Positions 18,003 through 27,145 of a stretch of DNA of 37,053 nt are shown here, one piece after another. The position numbers were made by a program, and so were the translations under genes. Source of the DNA: Lysobacter sp. yr284 (lineage in GTDB: Bacteria; Pseudomonadota; Gammaproteobacteria; Xanthomonadales; Xanthomonadaceae). Numbering within the stretch: the first letter of the stretch is position 1; each line of letters starts with the position of its first letter. Location of the stretch: positions 1-37,053 of the forward strand of contig NZ_FNPT01000032.1 in NCBI RefSeq assembly GCF_900107375.1, written 5' to 3'. The notes under the pieces were generated by a model, which ran no database searches, was not told the origin of the DNA, and saw nothing but the letters and a program-made list of their open reading frames with translations.

Positions 18003-18743
18003 TCAGCCCTGCGAGCGCCGGTACGGCTGGAACAACTGCAGCAGCCACGGCTTCTGCGCCAGCACCAGGCTCACCCCGACCCGCTCCTGCGCGGTCAGCG
18101 CCGCATCGCGCGCCAGCAAGGCGTCGAATTCGCGCGCGACCTCGCCCAGCCGCTGCTTGAGCTGGCGAATGCCGGCCGGGCTCAACGAGCCGCTGAGCAG
18201 CAGCAACACGTCCTGCTCGCCGTCGAACGGGTCGGCGAAATAATCGTGCAGCAGCTTGAGCCGGAAGTAGCGCTCCATCGGCCCGTCGGCGCGCCAGCGG
18301 AAGTTGCGCGCGGTCAGCGGGCGGCCGCGGTTGCCGGGCATCAGTTCGATGATGCCGAGCCGGTCCAGCCGCACCAGCAGGCCGGTCCAGCGCGCGTCGT
18401 CGAAGTTGAAGTGGGCCTGCACGTCGGCCTGGCGCCAGCGGTTCAAGGTCAGGAACAAGGCCAGCAGCAGCGCCGGCTCGTCGACCAGCGCCTGCTCCTG
18501 CGCCTCGCTGAGCGTGGCCATCGGCGCGCGGCCGCGGCCGGCCTCGGCGCTGAGCTCGGCCAGGCCGATGTCGAGCACATCGCAGATCTCCTCCAGCCGC
18601 GCCAGGCTCATCGCCCGCCGCGAGAACATCCGCTTGACCGCCGCCTCGCTGAGCTTGAGCCGGCCGGCGAGGTCGCGGTAGGTAAGGTCCTGGGCGCGCA
18701 GGAAGCGCTTGAGGGCGTCGACGAGTTCGAGTGAGAGGGCCAT
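18003..18743 (-). CDS. XRE-family regulator with a C-terminal helical domain, probably leaderless
   Basis: A 246-residue protein from ATG 18743 (a second ATG at 18752 would add MLP). Residues 8-60 form a Cro/C1-type helix-turn-helix (AQDLTYRDLAGRLKLSEAAV followed by KRMFSRRAMSLARLEEICDV). The remainder is a long helical domain with RADGPMERYFRLKLLHDYF and VLLLLSGSLSPAGIRQLKQR, resembling uncharacterised sensor parts of XRE regulators. No enzyme motif is seen. The start codon is directly preceded by a TATTTT box and a 19-bp palindrome, so autoregulation is likely. It is divergent from the small secreted protein at 18857. Confidence 0.85.
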   Translation of the reverse strand: MALSLELVDALKRFLRAQDLTYRDLAGRLKLSEAAVKRMFSRRAMSLARLEEICDVLDIGLAELSAEAGRGRAPMATLSEAQEQALVDEPALLLALFLTLNRWRQADVQAHFNFDDARWTGLLVRLDRLGIIELMPGNRGRPLTARNFRWRADGPMERYFRLKLLHDYFADPFDGEQDVLLLLSGSLSPAGIRQLKQRLGEVAREFDALLARDAALTAQERVGVSLVLAQKPWLLQLFQPYRRSQG

Positions 18744-18744
18744 G

Positions 18745-18763
18745 GGTAGCAAAATACGCTACC
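18745..18763. promoter_or_regulatory. Palindromic operator candidate overlapping the XRE start and -10
   Basis: GGTAGC-AAAATAC-GCTACC: two perfect 6-bp arms around 7 nt, ending 2 nt before the XRE start codon at 18743. Read on the minus strand, the spacer and arm hold TATTTT (18756-18751), a plausible -10 that would put the transcription start about at the ATG. A repressor bound here would block that promoter. Confidence 0.55.
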
Positions 18764-18856
18764 TCGCAGGGAAAACCGAGAGACCTTGTCGATGATTCTT
18801 GCCAGCCCCCGGAGCCGCCGGGAAGGTAGGCCGCAGGTCCCCACGAGGTGGCACGA

Positions 18857-19297
18857 ATGCCAAGGATTGCCGAACGCCTGCTCCTCCTCGCTGCGGCCTG
18901 CGTCGCCGCCATTGCGCTGCCGGCAGGGATGCCGGCACGCGCGGCGGTGCAATCCGATGCCGCCAGCCGGCAATCGGCGACCAGCCTGGACGCCTCGGTC
19001 GAGGTACCGGTGGCCGCCGCCCACGCCCTTTCGGCCGGCGCCAAGTTTTCCGTCACCGCGATCGAGGCCAGCGGCAACGCGGTCGCGGTGACCGTGTCCG
19101 CGGTCGGCGCGGGCACCTCGCTGGTGGTCAAGCTCTCGGCCGAACAGGCGCGCAACCTCGGCCTGTCGGTCGGCGCCTCGGTGGTGATCACCGCGGTCGC
19201 CGCCGGCTGGCTGATCAGCGACGCCGCCGGCCACGTGTTCTGTTTCGTGCCCGACGAGCGCGCGCGCCGCCACCTGCACAGCCACCGGCTGAGCTGA
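18857..19297 (+). CDS. Small secreted protein of unknown function
   Basis: 146 residues from ATG 18857 (a GTG at 18848 adds three residues). A clear signal peptide, MPRIAERLLLLAAACVAAIA, has probable cleavage after ARA near residue 30. The mature part is Ala/Val/Ser-rich and looks like beta strands (KFSVTAIEASGNAVAVTVSA). A hydrophobic stretch, GLSVGASVVITAVAAGWLIS, follows, then VFCFVPDERARRHLHSHRLS. It is 16 bp before the DUF2145 gene, so the two form a unit. I do not recognise the family; an envelope location is inferred. Confidence 0.72.
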   Translation: MPRIAERLLLLAAACVAAIALPAGMPARAAVQSDAASRQSATSLDASVEVPVAAAHALSAGAKFSVTAIEASGNAVAVTVSAVGAGTSLVVKLSAEQARNLGLSVGASVVITAVAAGWLISDAAGHVFCFVPDERARRHLHSHRLS

Positions 19298-19313
19298 GAG
19301 GAGCGGGCCCGCC

Positions 19314-20237
19314 ATGGACGAGGCGATGGGAAGGCAGCGGGCGGGCAAGGCAAGGACGCAAGGACGCGCCGCGCAGGGATGCGCTGCGCAAGCGAGCGCC
19401 CGGGCATCGGCCGCGTTCGGCAGGACGCTGGCGGCGGCGATGTTGGCGGCGATGCTGGGGCTGCTGCCCGCACAGGGACGTGCGGGCACCGGGTGCGGCA
19501 GCGAACCGTTGGCGCCGCGCAAGCTCGCCGACGCCGCCCAGACCGCGCTGACCGTGGCCGATGCGCTCGACCGCCGCGACGCGCCGCTGGCGCTGGTGGC
19601 GCGGGTCGGCAGCGACCTGTCGGCGCAGGGGCTGGTCTATAGCCACGTCGGCTTCGTCGTGCGCGACCATCCCGGCGGCCGCTGGACCGCGGTGCACCTG
19701 CTCAACGAATGCGGCAGCGACCGCTCCAATCTCTACAGCCAGGGCCTGGTCAATTTCTTCGCGGACGACTTGGTCAACCAGGACGCGCGCATCGTCTGGC
19801 TCGAACCCGAGCTCGCCCGGCGCCTGGCCGAACGCCTGCGCGCGCTGCCGCGCGATGCGCTGCACCAGCCGCACTACAACCTGATCGCGCGGCCGGGCAG
19901 CGCCGACTACCAGAACTCGACCGCGTGGGTGCTGGAGACCGTCGGCGCGGCGCTGGCGCAGACGCCGGCGCCCAGCCGCAACGCCGCGTTCGCGGCCGCG
20001 CAGCGCGACGGCTTCCGCGCCGACCGCGTCCACATTCCCTATTCCAAGCGCCTGCTCGGCGGTCTGTTCAGCGCCAATGTCGCCTTCACCGACCACCCGG
20101 TCTCGACCCGGCTCGGCGGCGACTATCCGGTGGTGACGGTGCGCTCGATCATCGAGTACCTCGACCGCAGCGGCCACGTGCAGGCGCAGCAGGAATGGCG
20201 CAACGGCCGGGCGATGGAGCGGCCGGGCGCGCTGTAG
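19314..20237 (+). CDS. DUF2145-like secreted protein
   Basis: 307 residues. After a basic N-terminus, residues 38-58 (LAAAMLAAMLGLLPAQGRAG) form a signal peptide. The mature domain has YSHVGFVVRDHPGGRWTAVH and LLNECGSDRSNLYSQGLVNF. It then has HQPHYNLIARPGSADYQNST, with AWVLETVG following, and HIPYSKRLLGGLFSANVAF. These blocks recall DUF2145, and the His (SHVGF) followed later by QNSTAW resembles permuted papain/NlpC folds such as YiiX. If that comparison holds, the expected catalytic Cys is Ser here. Function unknown; paired with the small secreted protein upstream. Confidence 0.8.
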   Translation: MDEAMGRQRAGKARTQGRAAQGCAAQASARASAAFGRTLAAAMLAAMLGLLPAQGRAGTGCGSEPLAPRKLADAAQTALTVADALDRRDAPLALVARVGSDLSAQGLVYSHVGFVVRDHPGGRWTAVHLLNECGSDRSNLYSQGLVNFFADDLVNQDARIVWLEPELARRLAERLRALPRDALHQPHYNLIARPGSADYQNSTAWVLETVGAALAQTPAPSRNAAFAAAQRDGFRADRVHIPYSKRLLGGLFSANVAFTDHPVSTRLGGDYPVVTVRSIIEYLDRSGHVQAQQEWRNGRAMERPGAL

Positions 20238-20274
20238 GCGGTACCGGTGCGCGCGCAACCGGATTCCGCTTTGT

Positions 20275-20369
20275 GTAGGAGCGGCGCGAGCCGCGACCGC
20301 GACAACGCAACTACGTCGCAAGGTTCGGCGTAGTTGCGTTGTCGCGGTCGCGGCTCGCGCCGCTCCTAC
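20275..20369. repeat. REP-type perfect inverted pair, family 1
   Basis: The cleanest copy: two perfectly complementary 41-nt arms (20275-20315 and 20329-20369, GTAGGAGCGGCGCGAGCCGC onward) with a 13-nt loop. It lies between the convergent DUF2145 gene and the 359-residue protein gene, a likely site for bidirectional transcription stop. Confidence 0.93.
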
Positions 20370-20428
20370 AGGTAGCAGCCGATGTTCTCGGCAGTCGGCC
20401 GCGCCCGCCGCGAGCGGCGGGCGCGCGC

Positions 20429-21508
20429 TCAGAACACGAAGTCGATGACGTCGCCGACCTTGTCGGCGGTGGCGCTCAGGCCGTCGCCGACCGCGTCGGT
20501 GACATCGCGCACCACGCCGCCGCCGGGAATCCCGGCCCAGTCCATGAAGTCGCCGGCCCAGCCGCCCCACTGGTCGATGGTCTCGTTGGCCAGTTCGCCG
20601 CCGCTGTCGAGCAGCACGTCGCCGAAGCGGCCGGGGTCGGCGGCGATGTTGAGCAGCATCTGGCCCCAGCCCTTGATCAGTTCCGGGCTCACCGCCGAGG
20701 TGCCGATGCCGGTGTAGCCCTGGTCGCCGTTGAACTGGCCGTAGATCTCGCGGTGCGCGTTCTGCCAGGCGTTGTGCTGGCCGGCCGAGACCGAAGCCAG
20801 TTCCTGGATGTCGCCGACCAGCGGCGTGCTGGCCTGGAAGCTCGCGTCCTGGGTCAGGGTGGTGCCGCCGTTGCAGTTGTCGGTGAAGGTGAAGGTCTGG
20901 GTGCCGCGCAGGACGTGGCCGTCGAGGGTGTTGATGGTGATCGCGCGGTTGTCCGCGTCCAGGCGGATCTCCACCGGCAGCCAGGTCGGCGGCGGGCCGC
21001 CGGTTTCGAGCATGTAGCGGCCGCCGTCTTCCAGGTTCTGCGCGGGCGGGCGGATTTCCATGCCGCCGGCGCCGAAGACCTCCTCGGGGTTCTGCACGAA
21101 GTGGTCGTAGGCTTCCTGCGGCGTGGCGTTGGGGATGTCGCTCTGGTAGACGGCGCGGGTGACCTCGCGGCCGACCTCGCCGATCGGCGGGTTCGGCTGC
21201 AGGTCCTGCAGGATGCTGCGCACGTCGCCGTCGCCGGGATAGCGCGGGGTGCCGGGGGTGTGGCCGGTGGCGTAGCTGGCGAAGCCGCGCGTGGCCAGGG
21301 CGAGCATGAAATCGCGCTGGCTTTCCTGTTGGTCGTGGCTGCCGCCGACGACGAGGTCGGGGTCGGGGCCCTGCACGCCGATCTCGAACTGGTTGGGGCC
21401 GGAATCGGCCTGGACCGGCTTGAGCTCGGGGGCGCGCGGATCGGCCGGAGGGGGCGTCGGCGTGCAGACGGGGAAACTGGTCGGACGGTAGGCGTCGATG
21501 GGCAGCAC
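20429..21508 (-). CDS. Unrecognised 359-residue protein, no signal peptide
   Basis: GTG start at 21508, preceded by AAGGA. The N-terminus is Pro-rich (VCTPTPPPADPRAPELKPVQ) with no signal peptide or membrane segment. A middle region (about 155-260) looks beta-rich: LPVEIRLDADNRAITINTLD, then GHVLRGTQTFTFTDNCNGGT, then QHNAWQNAHREIYGQF, vaguely like lipid-binding SRPBCC/DUF1990 folds. The C-terminus (300-359) has a Gly/Trp stretch, DQWGGWAGDFMDWAGIPGGG, and an amphipathic tail ending VIDFVF. It is unusually rich in Asp, Asn and Gln for this genome. It stands alone between two REP pairs. A secreted effector or cargo is possible but unproven. Confidence 0.7.
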   Translation of the reverse strand: MLPIDAYRPTSFPVCTPTPPPADPRAPELKPVQADSGPNQFEIGVQGPDPDLVVGGSHDQQESQRDFMLALATRGFASYATGHTPGTPRYPGDGDVRSILQDLQPNPPIGEVGREVTRAVYQSDIPNATPQEAYDHFVQNPEEVFGAGGMEIRPPAQNLEDGGRYMLETGGPPPTWLPVEIRLDADNRAITINTLDGHVLRGTQTFTFTDNCNGGTTLTQDASFQASTPLVGDIQELASVSAGQHNAWQNAHREIYGQFNGDQGYTGIGTSAVSPELIKGWGQMLLNIAADPGRFGDVLLDSGGELANETIDQWGGWAGDFMDWAGIPGGGVVRDVTDAVGDGLSATADKVGDVIDFVF

Positions 21509-21616
21509 AGGAGCATCCTTTTCCGCGGGGGCCGGGCCATTGCACTGCCTGGACGCGCGCGCGCCAATCCGGGGCGGCCCGAGCTAGGGACGGCCCTAGG
21601 CCGCGCCAGGCTTTGC

Positions 21617-21711
21617 GCAGGGGCGGCGCGAGCCGCGACCGCGGCAACGCGGCCACGGCGAAACCGACGGCGTAGTTGGGGTGCCGCGGTCGCGGCTCGC
21701 GCCGCTGCTAC
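21617..21711. repeat. REP-type inverted pair, family 1
   Basis: Left arm GCAGGGGCGGCGCGAGCCGC (21617 onward) and an inverted right arm ending GCGGCTCGCGCCGCTGCTAC. Both arms continue with GACCGCGGCA, a variant specific to this locus and 17787. It lies between the 359-residue gene and acyP, both on the minus strand. Confidence 0.85.
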
Positions 21712-21740
21712 ATCGAGCCTCGTGGACCGTGGCTGGCCAT

Positions 21741-22010
21741 TCAGCCGCAGACGAAGCCGTCCCCGGCCTCGTTCTCGCCGGCCGGCTCGCGCTCGACCCG
21801 TTCCACCCGCGCGTTCGGCGGGCCATGCCGCAACCACTGGGCGAGGCGCTCGATCGCCGCGTCCTCGCCGACTGCGAGCACTTCCACCCGGCCGTCGCGC
21901 AGGTTGTTGGCATAGCCGCGCAGGTCCAGCGCCAGCGCCTGTTCGCGGGTACCGGCGCGGAACCACACGCCTTGCACCTTGCCGGCGACGTAGAAGCGCG
22001 CGGCGCTCAT
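21741..22010 (-). CDS. acyP: Acylphosphatase
   Basis: An 89-residue enzyme that hydrolyses acyl phosphates. It matches the family signature FYVAGKVQGVWFRAGTREQA with catalytic Arg18 and the GYANNLRDGRVEVLAVG block with catalytic Asn36; the length is typical (about 90). The ATG at 22010 shares one base with the tlpA stop (TGATG), so it is the third gene of the yihY-tlpA-acyP operon. Confidence 0.95.
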   Translation of the reverse strand: MSAARFYVAGKVQGVWFRAGTREQALALDLRGYANNLRDGRVEVLAVGEDAAIERLAQWLRHGPPNARVERVEREPAGENEAGDGFVCG

Positions 22011-22693
22011 CAATGGCCGCCGCTGGCGCCGCCCTTGCCCGCGCCGCCCGCGCCCGCCGGCTCGCCGGGCTTGGGCCCGCCGGCCTTGGCGATGGCGTCC
22101 TCGAGCTTCTTCGCGTCGACCGGGCCGAGGAACTTCTCCACCACCTTGCCGTCGGGCCCGATCAGGTAGGTCATCGGCAGGCCCTTGGGCGTGTCGAAGG
22201 ACTTGGGCGGATCGGTTACGTCGAGCACGGCGATCGGGTACGACACCGGGTGCTGCTTGAGGAAGGCCTGCATGTCGGCCTTGTCGATTTCCTCGTAGGC
22301 CAGGCCGATCACCTCGATGTGCTCGCGCATCGCGTCCAGCGCCGACAGCTCGGGCATTTCCTTGATGCACGGCGCGCACCAGGTGGCCCAGAAGTTCACC
22401 ACCACCCATTTGCCGCGGTGCGCGGCCAGGTCGTAGGTCTTGCCGTCGAGGGTGGCGATGCGCAGTTCCGGCGCGTCGCCGATGCCGGCCGCGGCCGGCG
22501 CGGCTTCGACGGGCGCGGCCGGCGTCGGTGCGGTCTGCGCCGGTGCCGGCACCGTCGCGGACGGCTGCGCGGGCGCGGGCGCGGCGTCGGGCGCGGCGGG
22601 CCGCTTGCAGGCGGCCAGCGACAGCGACAGCGCCGCGGCGAGGGCGAGCGCGGACAGCGGCAGCGCGCGGACGGGGGCAAGACTGGACTTCAT
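22010..22693 (-). CDS. TlpA-like thioredoxin-fold lipoprotein
   Basis: 227 residues. The signal peptide ends in LSLSLAAC with lipid-modified Cys29. An Ala/Pro linker (30-70) leads to a TlpA/ResA-type thioredoxin domain: ELRIATLDGKTYDLAAHRGK, VNFWATWCAPCIKEMPE with the redox pair Cys106/Cys109, and GLPMTYLIGPDGKVV with the cis-Pro. The C-terminus is a Gly-rich tail. It is probably a membrane-anchored periplasmic disulfide reductase; the partner is unknown. It overlaps yihY by 4 nt (ATGA) and acyP by one. Confidence 0.92.
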   Translation of the reverse strand: MKSSLAPVRALPLSALALAAALSLSLAACKRPAAPDAAPAPAQPSATVPAPAQTAPTPAAPVEAAPAAAGIGDAPELRIATLDGKTYDLAAHRGKWVVVNFWATWCAPCIKEMPELSALDAMREHIEVIGLAYEEIDKADMQAFLKQHPVSYPIAVLDVTDPPKSFDTPKGLPMTYLIGPDGKVVEKFLGPVDAKKLEDAIAKAGGPKPGEPAGAGGAGKGGASGGH

Positions 22694-23961
22694 GATCCTT
22701 CCTCTTCGGCATGGATGCTGGACACGCGCCGTTTCATCAGCGCGCGCAGCGGTACGCGCAGTTCGTCCATCGCCGCCACCGCCGACTGGCCGAGCGAGTC
22801 GTCGCGGCACGGCAGCATCGCCTCGGCGATGGGAATGCGCAGGTTGCAGGCTTCGTACAGTTCGCCCAGCGAGAGTTCGTCGAGATCGCGCGCGAGCAAC
22901 CATTCGCCGCTCTCGGCGCGGCTGACCACCTGGATTTCGCCGAGCTGTTCGAGCATCTGCTGGACCAGCGAATCGGTCAGCATCGGCTCGAGCTGCTGGA
23001 TGTCGTCGATGTGCAGCCCGCGCCCGCGCTTGCGCGCCTGGGCGAAGCGCGCCAACAGCCGCAGCAGGCCGTACATCTCGAAGCCCAGCGGCAGCCGCAT
23101 CGCCGCGGGCTGGTAGCGGAACGCGGCGATGGACGAGGCCAGCGAGGCGCCCAGCAGCACCGCGACCCAGCTCAGATAGATCCACAGCAGGAAGATCGGC
23201 ACGAACGCCAGGGTGCCGTAGATCTTCGAATACGAGCCGAAGCTGCCCAGGTACAGGCCGATGCCGCCCTTGATCACCTCGAACAGCACCATCGCCAGGA
23301 ACGCGCCGGCCACCGCGTGGCGCCACTTGACCGTGCGGTGCGGCACCACCACGTAGATCGCCGCGAACGCCAGCCACTCCAGCGCCATCGGCGCGCCGCG
23401 CAGCAGCAGGCTTTCCAGCCAGCGCCCGGGCTGGGTGGTGAACACTTCCATGGCGAAGAAGCGCGCCGAGATCGCCAGGCTGGCCGCGGCCAGCAGCGCG
23501 CCCAGGGTCAGCACGGTCCAGTAGATCAGGAAGCGGCCGATGCGCGGGCGCGCGGAATGCACGCGCCAGATCCGGTTGAACGCCGACTCCACCCCGTTGA
23601 GGGTGATCAGCAGCGACACCACCAGCGCGATCACGCCGGCGGCGGTGAGCTGGCCGGCGTTGGCCGAGAACTGCTTGAGGTAGGACTCCACCGAGCGCGC
23701 CGCCGAGGGCACGAAGTTGGAGAAGATGTAGTCGCTGAGCTTGTCGCTCCATTCGCCGAACATCGGGAACGCCGACAGCACGCCGAACATCACCATCGAC
23801 AGCGGCACCAGCGCGAACACGGTGGTGTAGGACAGCGCGCCGGCGGCCTGGAACAGGTTGTCGTCGAAGAAGCGGCGGGCGAGGAAGCGGAAGAACGTAC
23901 CCACGCGCGCGCGGTCGCGCACGCGGTCGCTCCAGCGATAGATCGAATCCAATGGCTCCAT
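22690..23961 (-). CDS. yihY: YihY/BrkB-family inner-membrane protein
   Basis: 423 residues from ATG 23961 (MEPLDSIYRW); the frame is open upstream, but that part is repeat-encoded. Five to six hydrophobic helices span residues 35-290, with family features AAGALSYTTVFALVPLSMVM near 40, VSLLITLNGVESAFNRIW near 135 and YGTLAFVPIFLLWIYLSWVA near 250. A cytoplasmic C-terminal domain (310-423) contains DIQQLEPMLTDSLVQQMLEQ, the extension found on longer YihY proteins. Function in this family is unsettled; the old ribonuclease BN label is incorrect. First gene of yihY-tlpA-acyP. Confidence 0.92.
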   Translation of the reverse strand: MEPLDSIYRWSDRVRDRARVGTFFRFLARRFFDDNLFQAAGALSYTTVFALVPLSMVMFGVLSAFPMFGEWSDKLSDYIFSNFVPSAARSVESYLKQFSANAGQLTAAGVIALVVSLLITLNGVESAFNRIWRVHSARPRIGRFLIYWTVLTLGALLAAASLAISARFFAMEVFTTQPGRWLESLLLRGAPMALEWLAFAAIYVVVPHRTVKWRHAVAGAFLAMVLFEVIKGGIGLYLGSFGSYSKIYGTLAFVPIFLLWIYLSWVAVLLGASLASSIAAFRYQPAAMRLPLGFEMYGLLRLLARFAQARKRGRGLHIDDIQQLEPMLTDSLVQQMLEQLGEIQVVSRAESGEWLLARDLDELSLGELYEACNLRIPIAEAMLPCRDDSLGQSAVAAMDELRVPLRALMKRRVSSIHAEEEGS

Positions 23962-25387
<1,426 letters not shown>

Positions 25388-25394
25388 AACCCTT

Positions 25395-25475
25395 GCGGGA
25401 GGGCCTTCAGGCCCGACGCCCTGCGTTCGGATCGCCGCGCCCTGGCACGAAAGTTGGGCCTGAAGGCCCTCCCAC
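25395..25475. repeat. REP-type inverted pair, family 2
   Basis: Arms GCGGGAGGGCCTTCAGGCCC (25395 onward, followed by GACGC) and an inverted TTGGGCCTGAAGGCCCTCCC ending at 25473, about 35 nt apart. Each arm contains its own GGGCCT/AGGCCC hairpin. It lies between DUF2069 and the asparaginase gene. Confidence 0.88.
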
Positions 25476-25554
25476 AACAGCCGCGACCCCGATCCCGCGG
25501 CGGCCGGGCCGCGCAGCGCCGAACCCCGGCCGGGAACTCCCTGCCGCAGGGTCC

Positions 25555-25560
25555 TATAAT
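25555..25560 (+). promoter_or_regulatory. -10 box (TATAAT) for the asparaginase gene
   Basis: A perfect TATAAT lies 38 nt before the ATG at 25598. The -35 position is GC-rich and does not resemble TTGACA. The gene is thus probably transcribed separately from wrbA. Confidence 0.6.
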
Positions 25561-25597
25561 CGACCCCCCTCCTCCCCGACCACGCGACCCACCCGAG

Positions 25598-26083
25598 ATG
25601 GACAAGCTCTGCATCGTCACCACCGGCGGCACGATCGACAAGATCTACTTCGACGACAAGTCGGACTACCAGATCGGCGAACCGCAGATCGGCCACATCC
25701 TCGAAGAGCTCGGCGTAGGCTTCCGCTACAGCGTCATTCCGATCATCCGCAAGGATTCGCTGCACATCAGCGCGCAGGACCGCGAACTGATCCGCGCCAC
25801 CATCGCCGCCCAGGACGCGCGCTACGTGCTGGTCACCCACGGCACCGACAGCATGGTCGAGACCGCCAAGGTGCTGGCGACGATCGCCGACAAGACCATC
25901 GTCCTGACCGGCGCGCTGAACCCGGCGCGGTTCCGCGGCTCCGACGCCGAGTTCAACATCGGCACCGCGGTCGGCGCGGTGCAGTCGCTGCCGCCGGGCG
26001 TGTACATCGCCATGAACGGGCGGATCTGGGATCCGGCCAAGGTGCGCAAGAACGTCGAGGCCAATCGCTTCGAAGCTCTCTGA
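25598..26083 (+). CDS. Single-domain asparaginase-like protein
   Basis: 161 residues, about half the length of type I/II L-asparaginases (around 330). It has the first catalytic motif IVTTGGTIDK (nucleophile position Thr12) and the second motif LVTHGTDSMVETA (Thr83-Asp84), then LTGALNPARFRGSDAEFNIG. It stops at what would be the end of the N-terminal domain. The frame is open upstream, but that stretch is the REP spacer. Short asparaginase-domain proteins occur in other Proteobacteria as I recall. Because the residues are intact, it may be an active family variant, not debris. Confidence 0.85.
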   Translation: MDKLCIVTTGGTIDKIYFDDKSDYQIGEPQIGHILEELGVGFRYSVIPIIRKDSLHISAQDRELIRATIAAQDARYVLVTHGTDSMVETAKVLATIADKTIVLTGALNPARFRGSDAEFNIGTAVGAVQSLPPGVYIAMNGRIWDPAKVRKNVEANRFEAL

Positions 26084-26129
26084 CCTTCGGGGCGCCGCGG
26101 CGGAACGATTCCGCCGCAGCGCGGGCCTG

Positions 26130-26157
26130 AGGCCCGGTCCGTAGCCGGACCGGGCCT
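26130..26157 (+). terminator. Hairpin terminator after the asparaginase gene
   Basis: A perfect 12-bp stem, AGGCCCGGTCCG / CGGACCGGGCCT, with loop TAGC, 46 nt after the stop. It is followed by CGTCGTTTCGG, so the T-tract is weak. Confidence 0.65.
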
Positions 26158-26356
26158 CGTCGTTTCGGCGTGCGGCCGCGCCGCGCCGGAGCCTGCGGCC
26201 GGCGGACGCGGCGTGCGCGCCGCCGCGTCCGCGACGTGACCGGGTTCGCGAGCCCGGTCCGGATTTCGATCCACACCCGATGTGGAAACCGCCCTTGTGC
26301 CGCCGCCCGATCGATTAGGATCGGCGCTTCGTCCCGAAAACCAGCGGTGATCCAAG

Positions 26357-27025
26357 ATGCGTCGATCCGTTCCGGCCCTGGCGGCTTCCGCGTTGGCGTT
26401 GCTCGTCCTGGCGGCCTGCCAGAAACCCGCCGAGCCGGCCCAGTCCGCGCAGGCGGCGGCCGGCGACACCGGCAAGGCGCCCGCCGCGACCTCCGCTGCG
26501 GCCGACAACCCGCTGGAACCGCCGGCGCGCGCGGTGCGCAGCGACGCGATCGGCTACGACGGCTTCAGCGGCGGCGCCGAGCCCGGCAGCACGGTCAGCG
26601 CGCGTTTCGGCGCCGACGCCGCCAGCGTGCGCGGCGCCTGGGGCGGCGAGATGAAGGACAACAACGGCCAGCGCCCCGACGCCCAATGCTTCCTGCTGTA
26701 TCCGGTGCGCGGCGCGATCACCCACCAGTACGGCTTCCTGATGGGCAAGGACGGCCTCGCCGGCATCGACGTCTACGACCCCAAGGCGCAGGCGCCCGGC
26801 GGCGGCCGCATCGGCCTGAGCATCGACGAGATCAACAAGGCCTACGCCGGCAAGGTCAAGCAGGTGCCGAACCCGACCTTCGAAGGCGCCGCGTTCCTGG
26901 AAGTGGAAGCGCCGCAGGGCAAGGACACCCAGCTGACCTTCGAGACCGACGCGCTCGGCAACGTCACCAACTGGCGCATCGCCCGCAAGGGCGCGATGGC
27001 GCACGAGGAGAGCTGCACGCGCTGA
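26357..27025 (+). CDS. Putative lipoprotein of unknown function
   Basis: 222 residues. The signal peptide MRRSVPALAASALALLVLAA ends in lipobox LAAC with Cys21. A 35-residue Ala/Pro linker leads to a globular domain: VRSDAIGYDGFSGGAEPGST, GQRPDAQCFLLYPVRGAITH, IGLSIDEINKAYAGKVKQVP and ETDALGNVTNWRIARKG. Two mature Cys (CFLL and the C-terminal SCTR) could form a disulfide. The family is not recognised. A TTAGGAT stretch near 26315 is a weak -10 candidate. It is convergent with the M28 peptidase gene. Confidence 0.78.
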   Translation: MRRSVPALAASALALLVLAACQKPAEPAQSAQAAAGDTGKAPAATSAAADNPLEPPARAVRSDAIGYDGFSGGAEPGSTVSARFGADAASVRGAWGGEMKDNNGQRPDAQCFLLYPVRGAITHQYGFLMGKDGLAGIDVYDPKAQAPGGGRIGLSIDEINKAYAGKVKQVPNPTFEGAAFLEVEAPQGKDTQLTFETDALGNVTNWRIARKGAMAHEESCTR

Positions 27026-27071
27026 GGCCGGCGCGGTAGCGGATCGGCAGACCGCTCGCGCCTGAGGCCCC

Positions 27072-27097
27072 GTGTGGCAGGGCCTTCAGCCCGATGC
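27072..27097. repeat. Solo REP arm, family 2
   Basis: A degenerate single arm, GTGTGGCAGGGCCTTCAGCC followed by CGATGC, between the convergent lipoprotein and M28 genes. No partner arm is seen. Confidence 0.6.
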
Positions 27098-27145
27098 ATT
27101 CCGCTGCGCCCGCGACGCGCCCGCACCGGCCGCGCCGCGCCCGCG

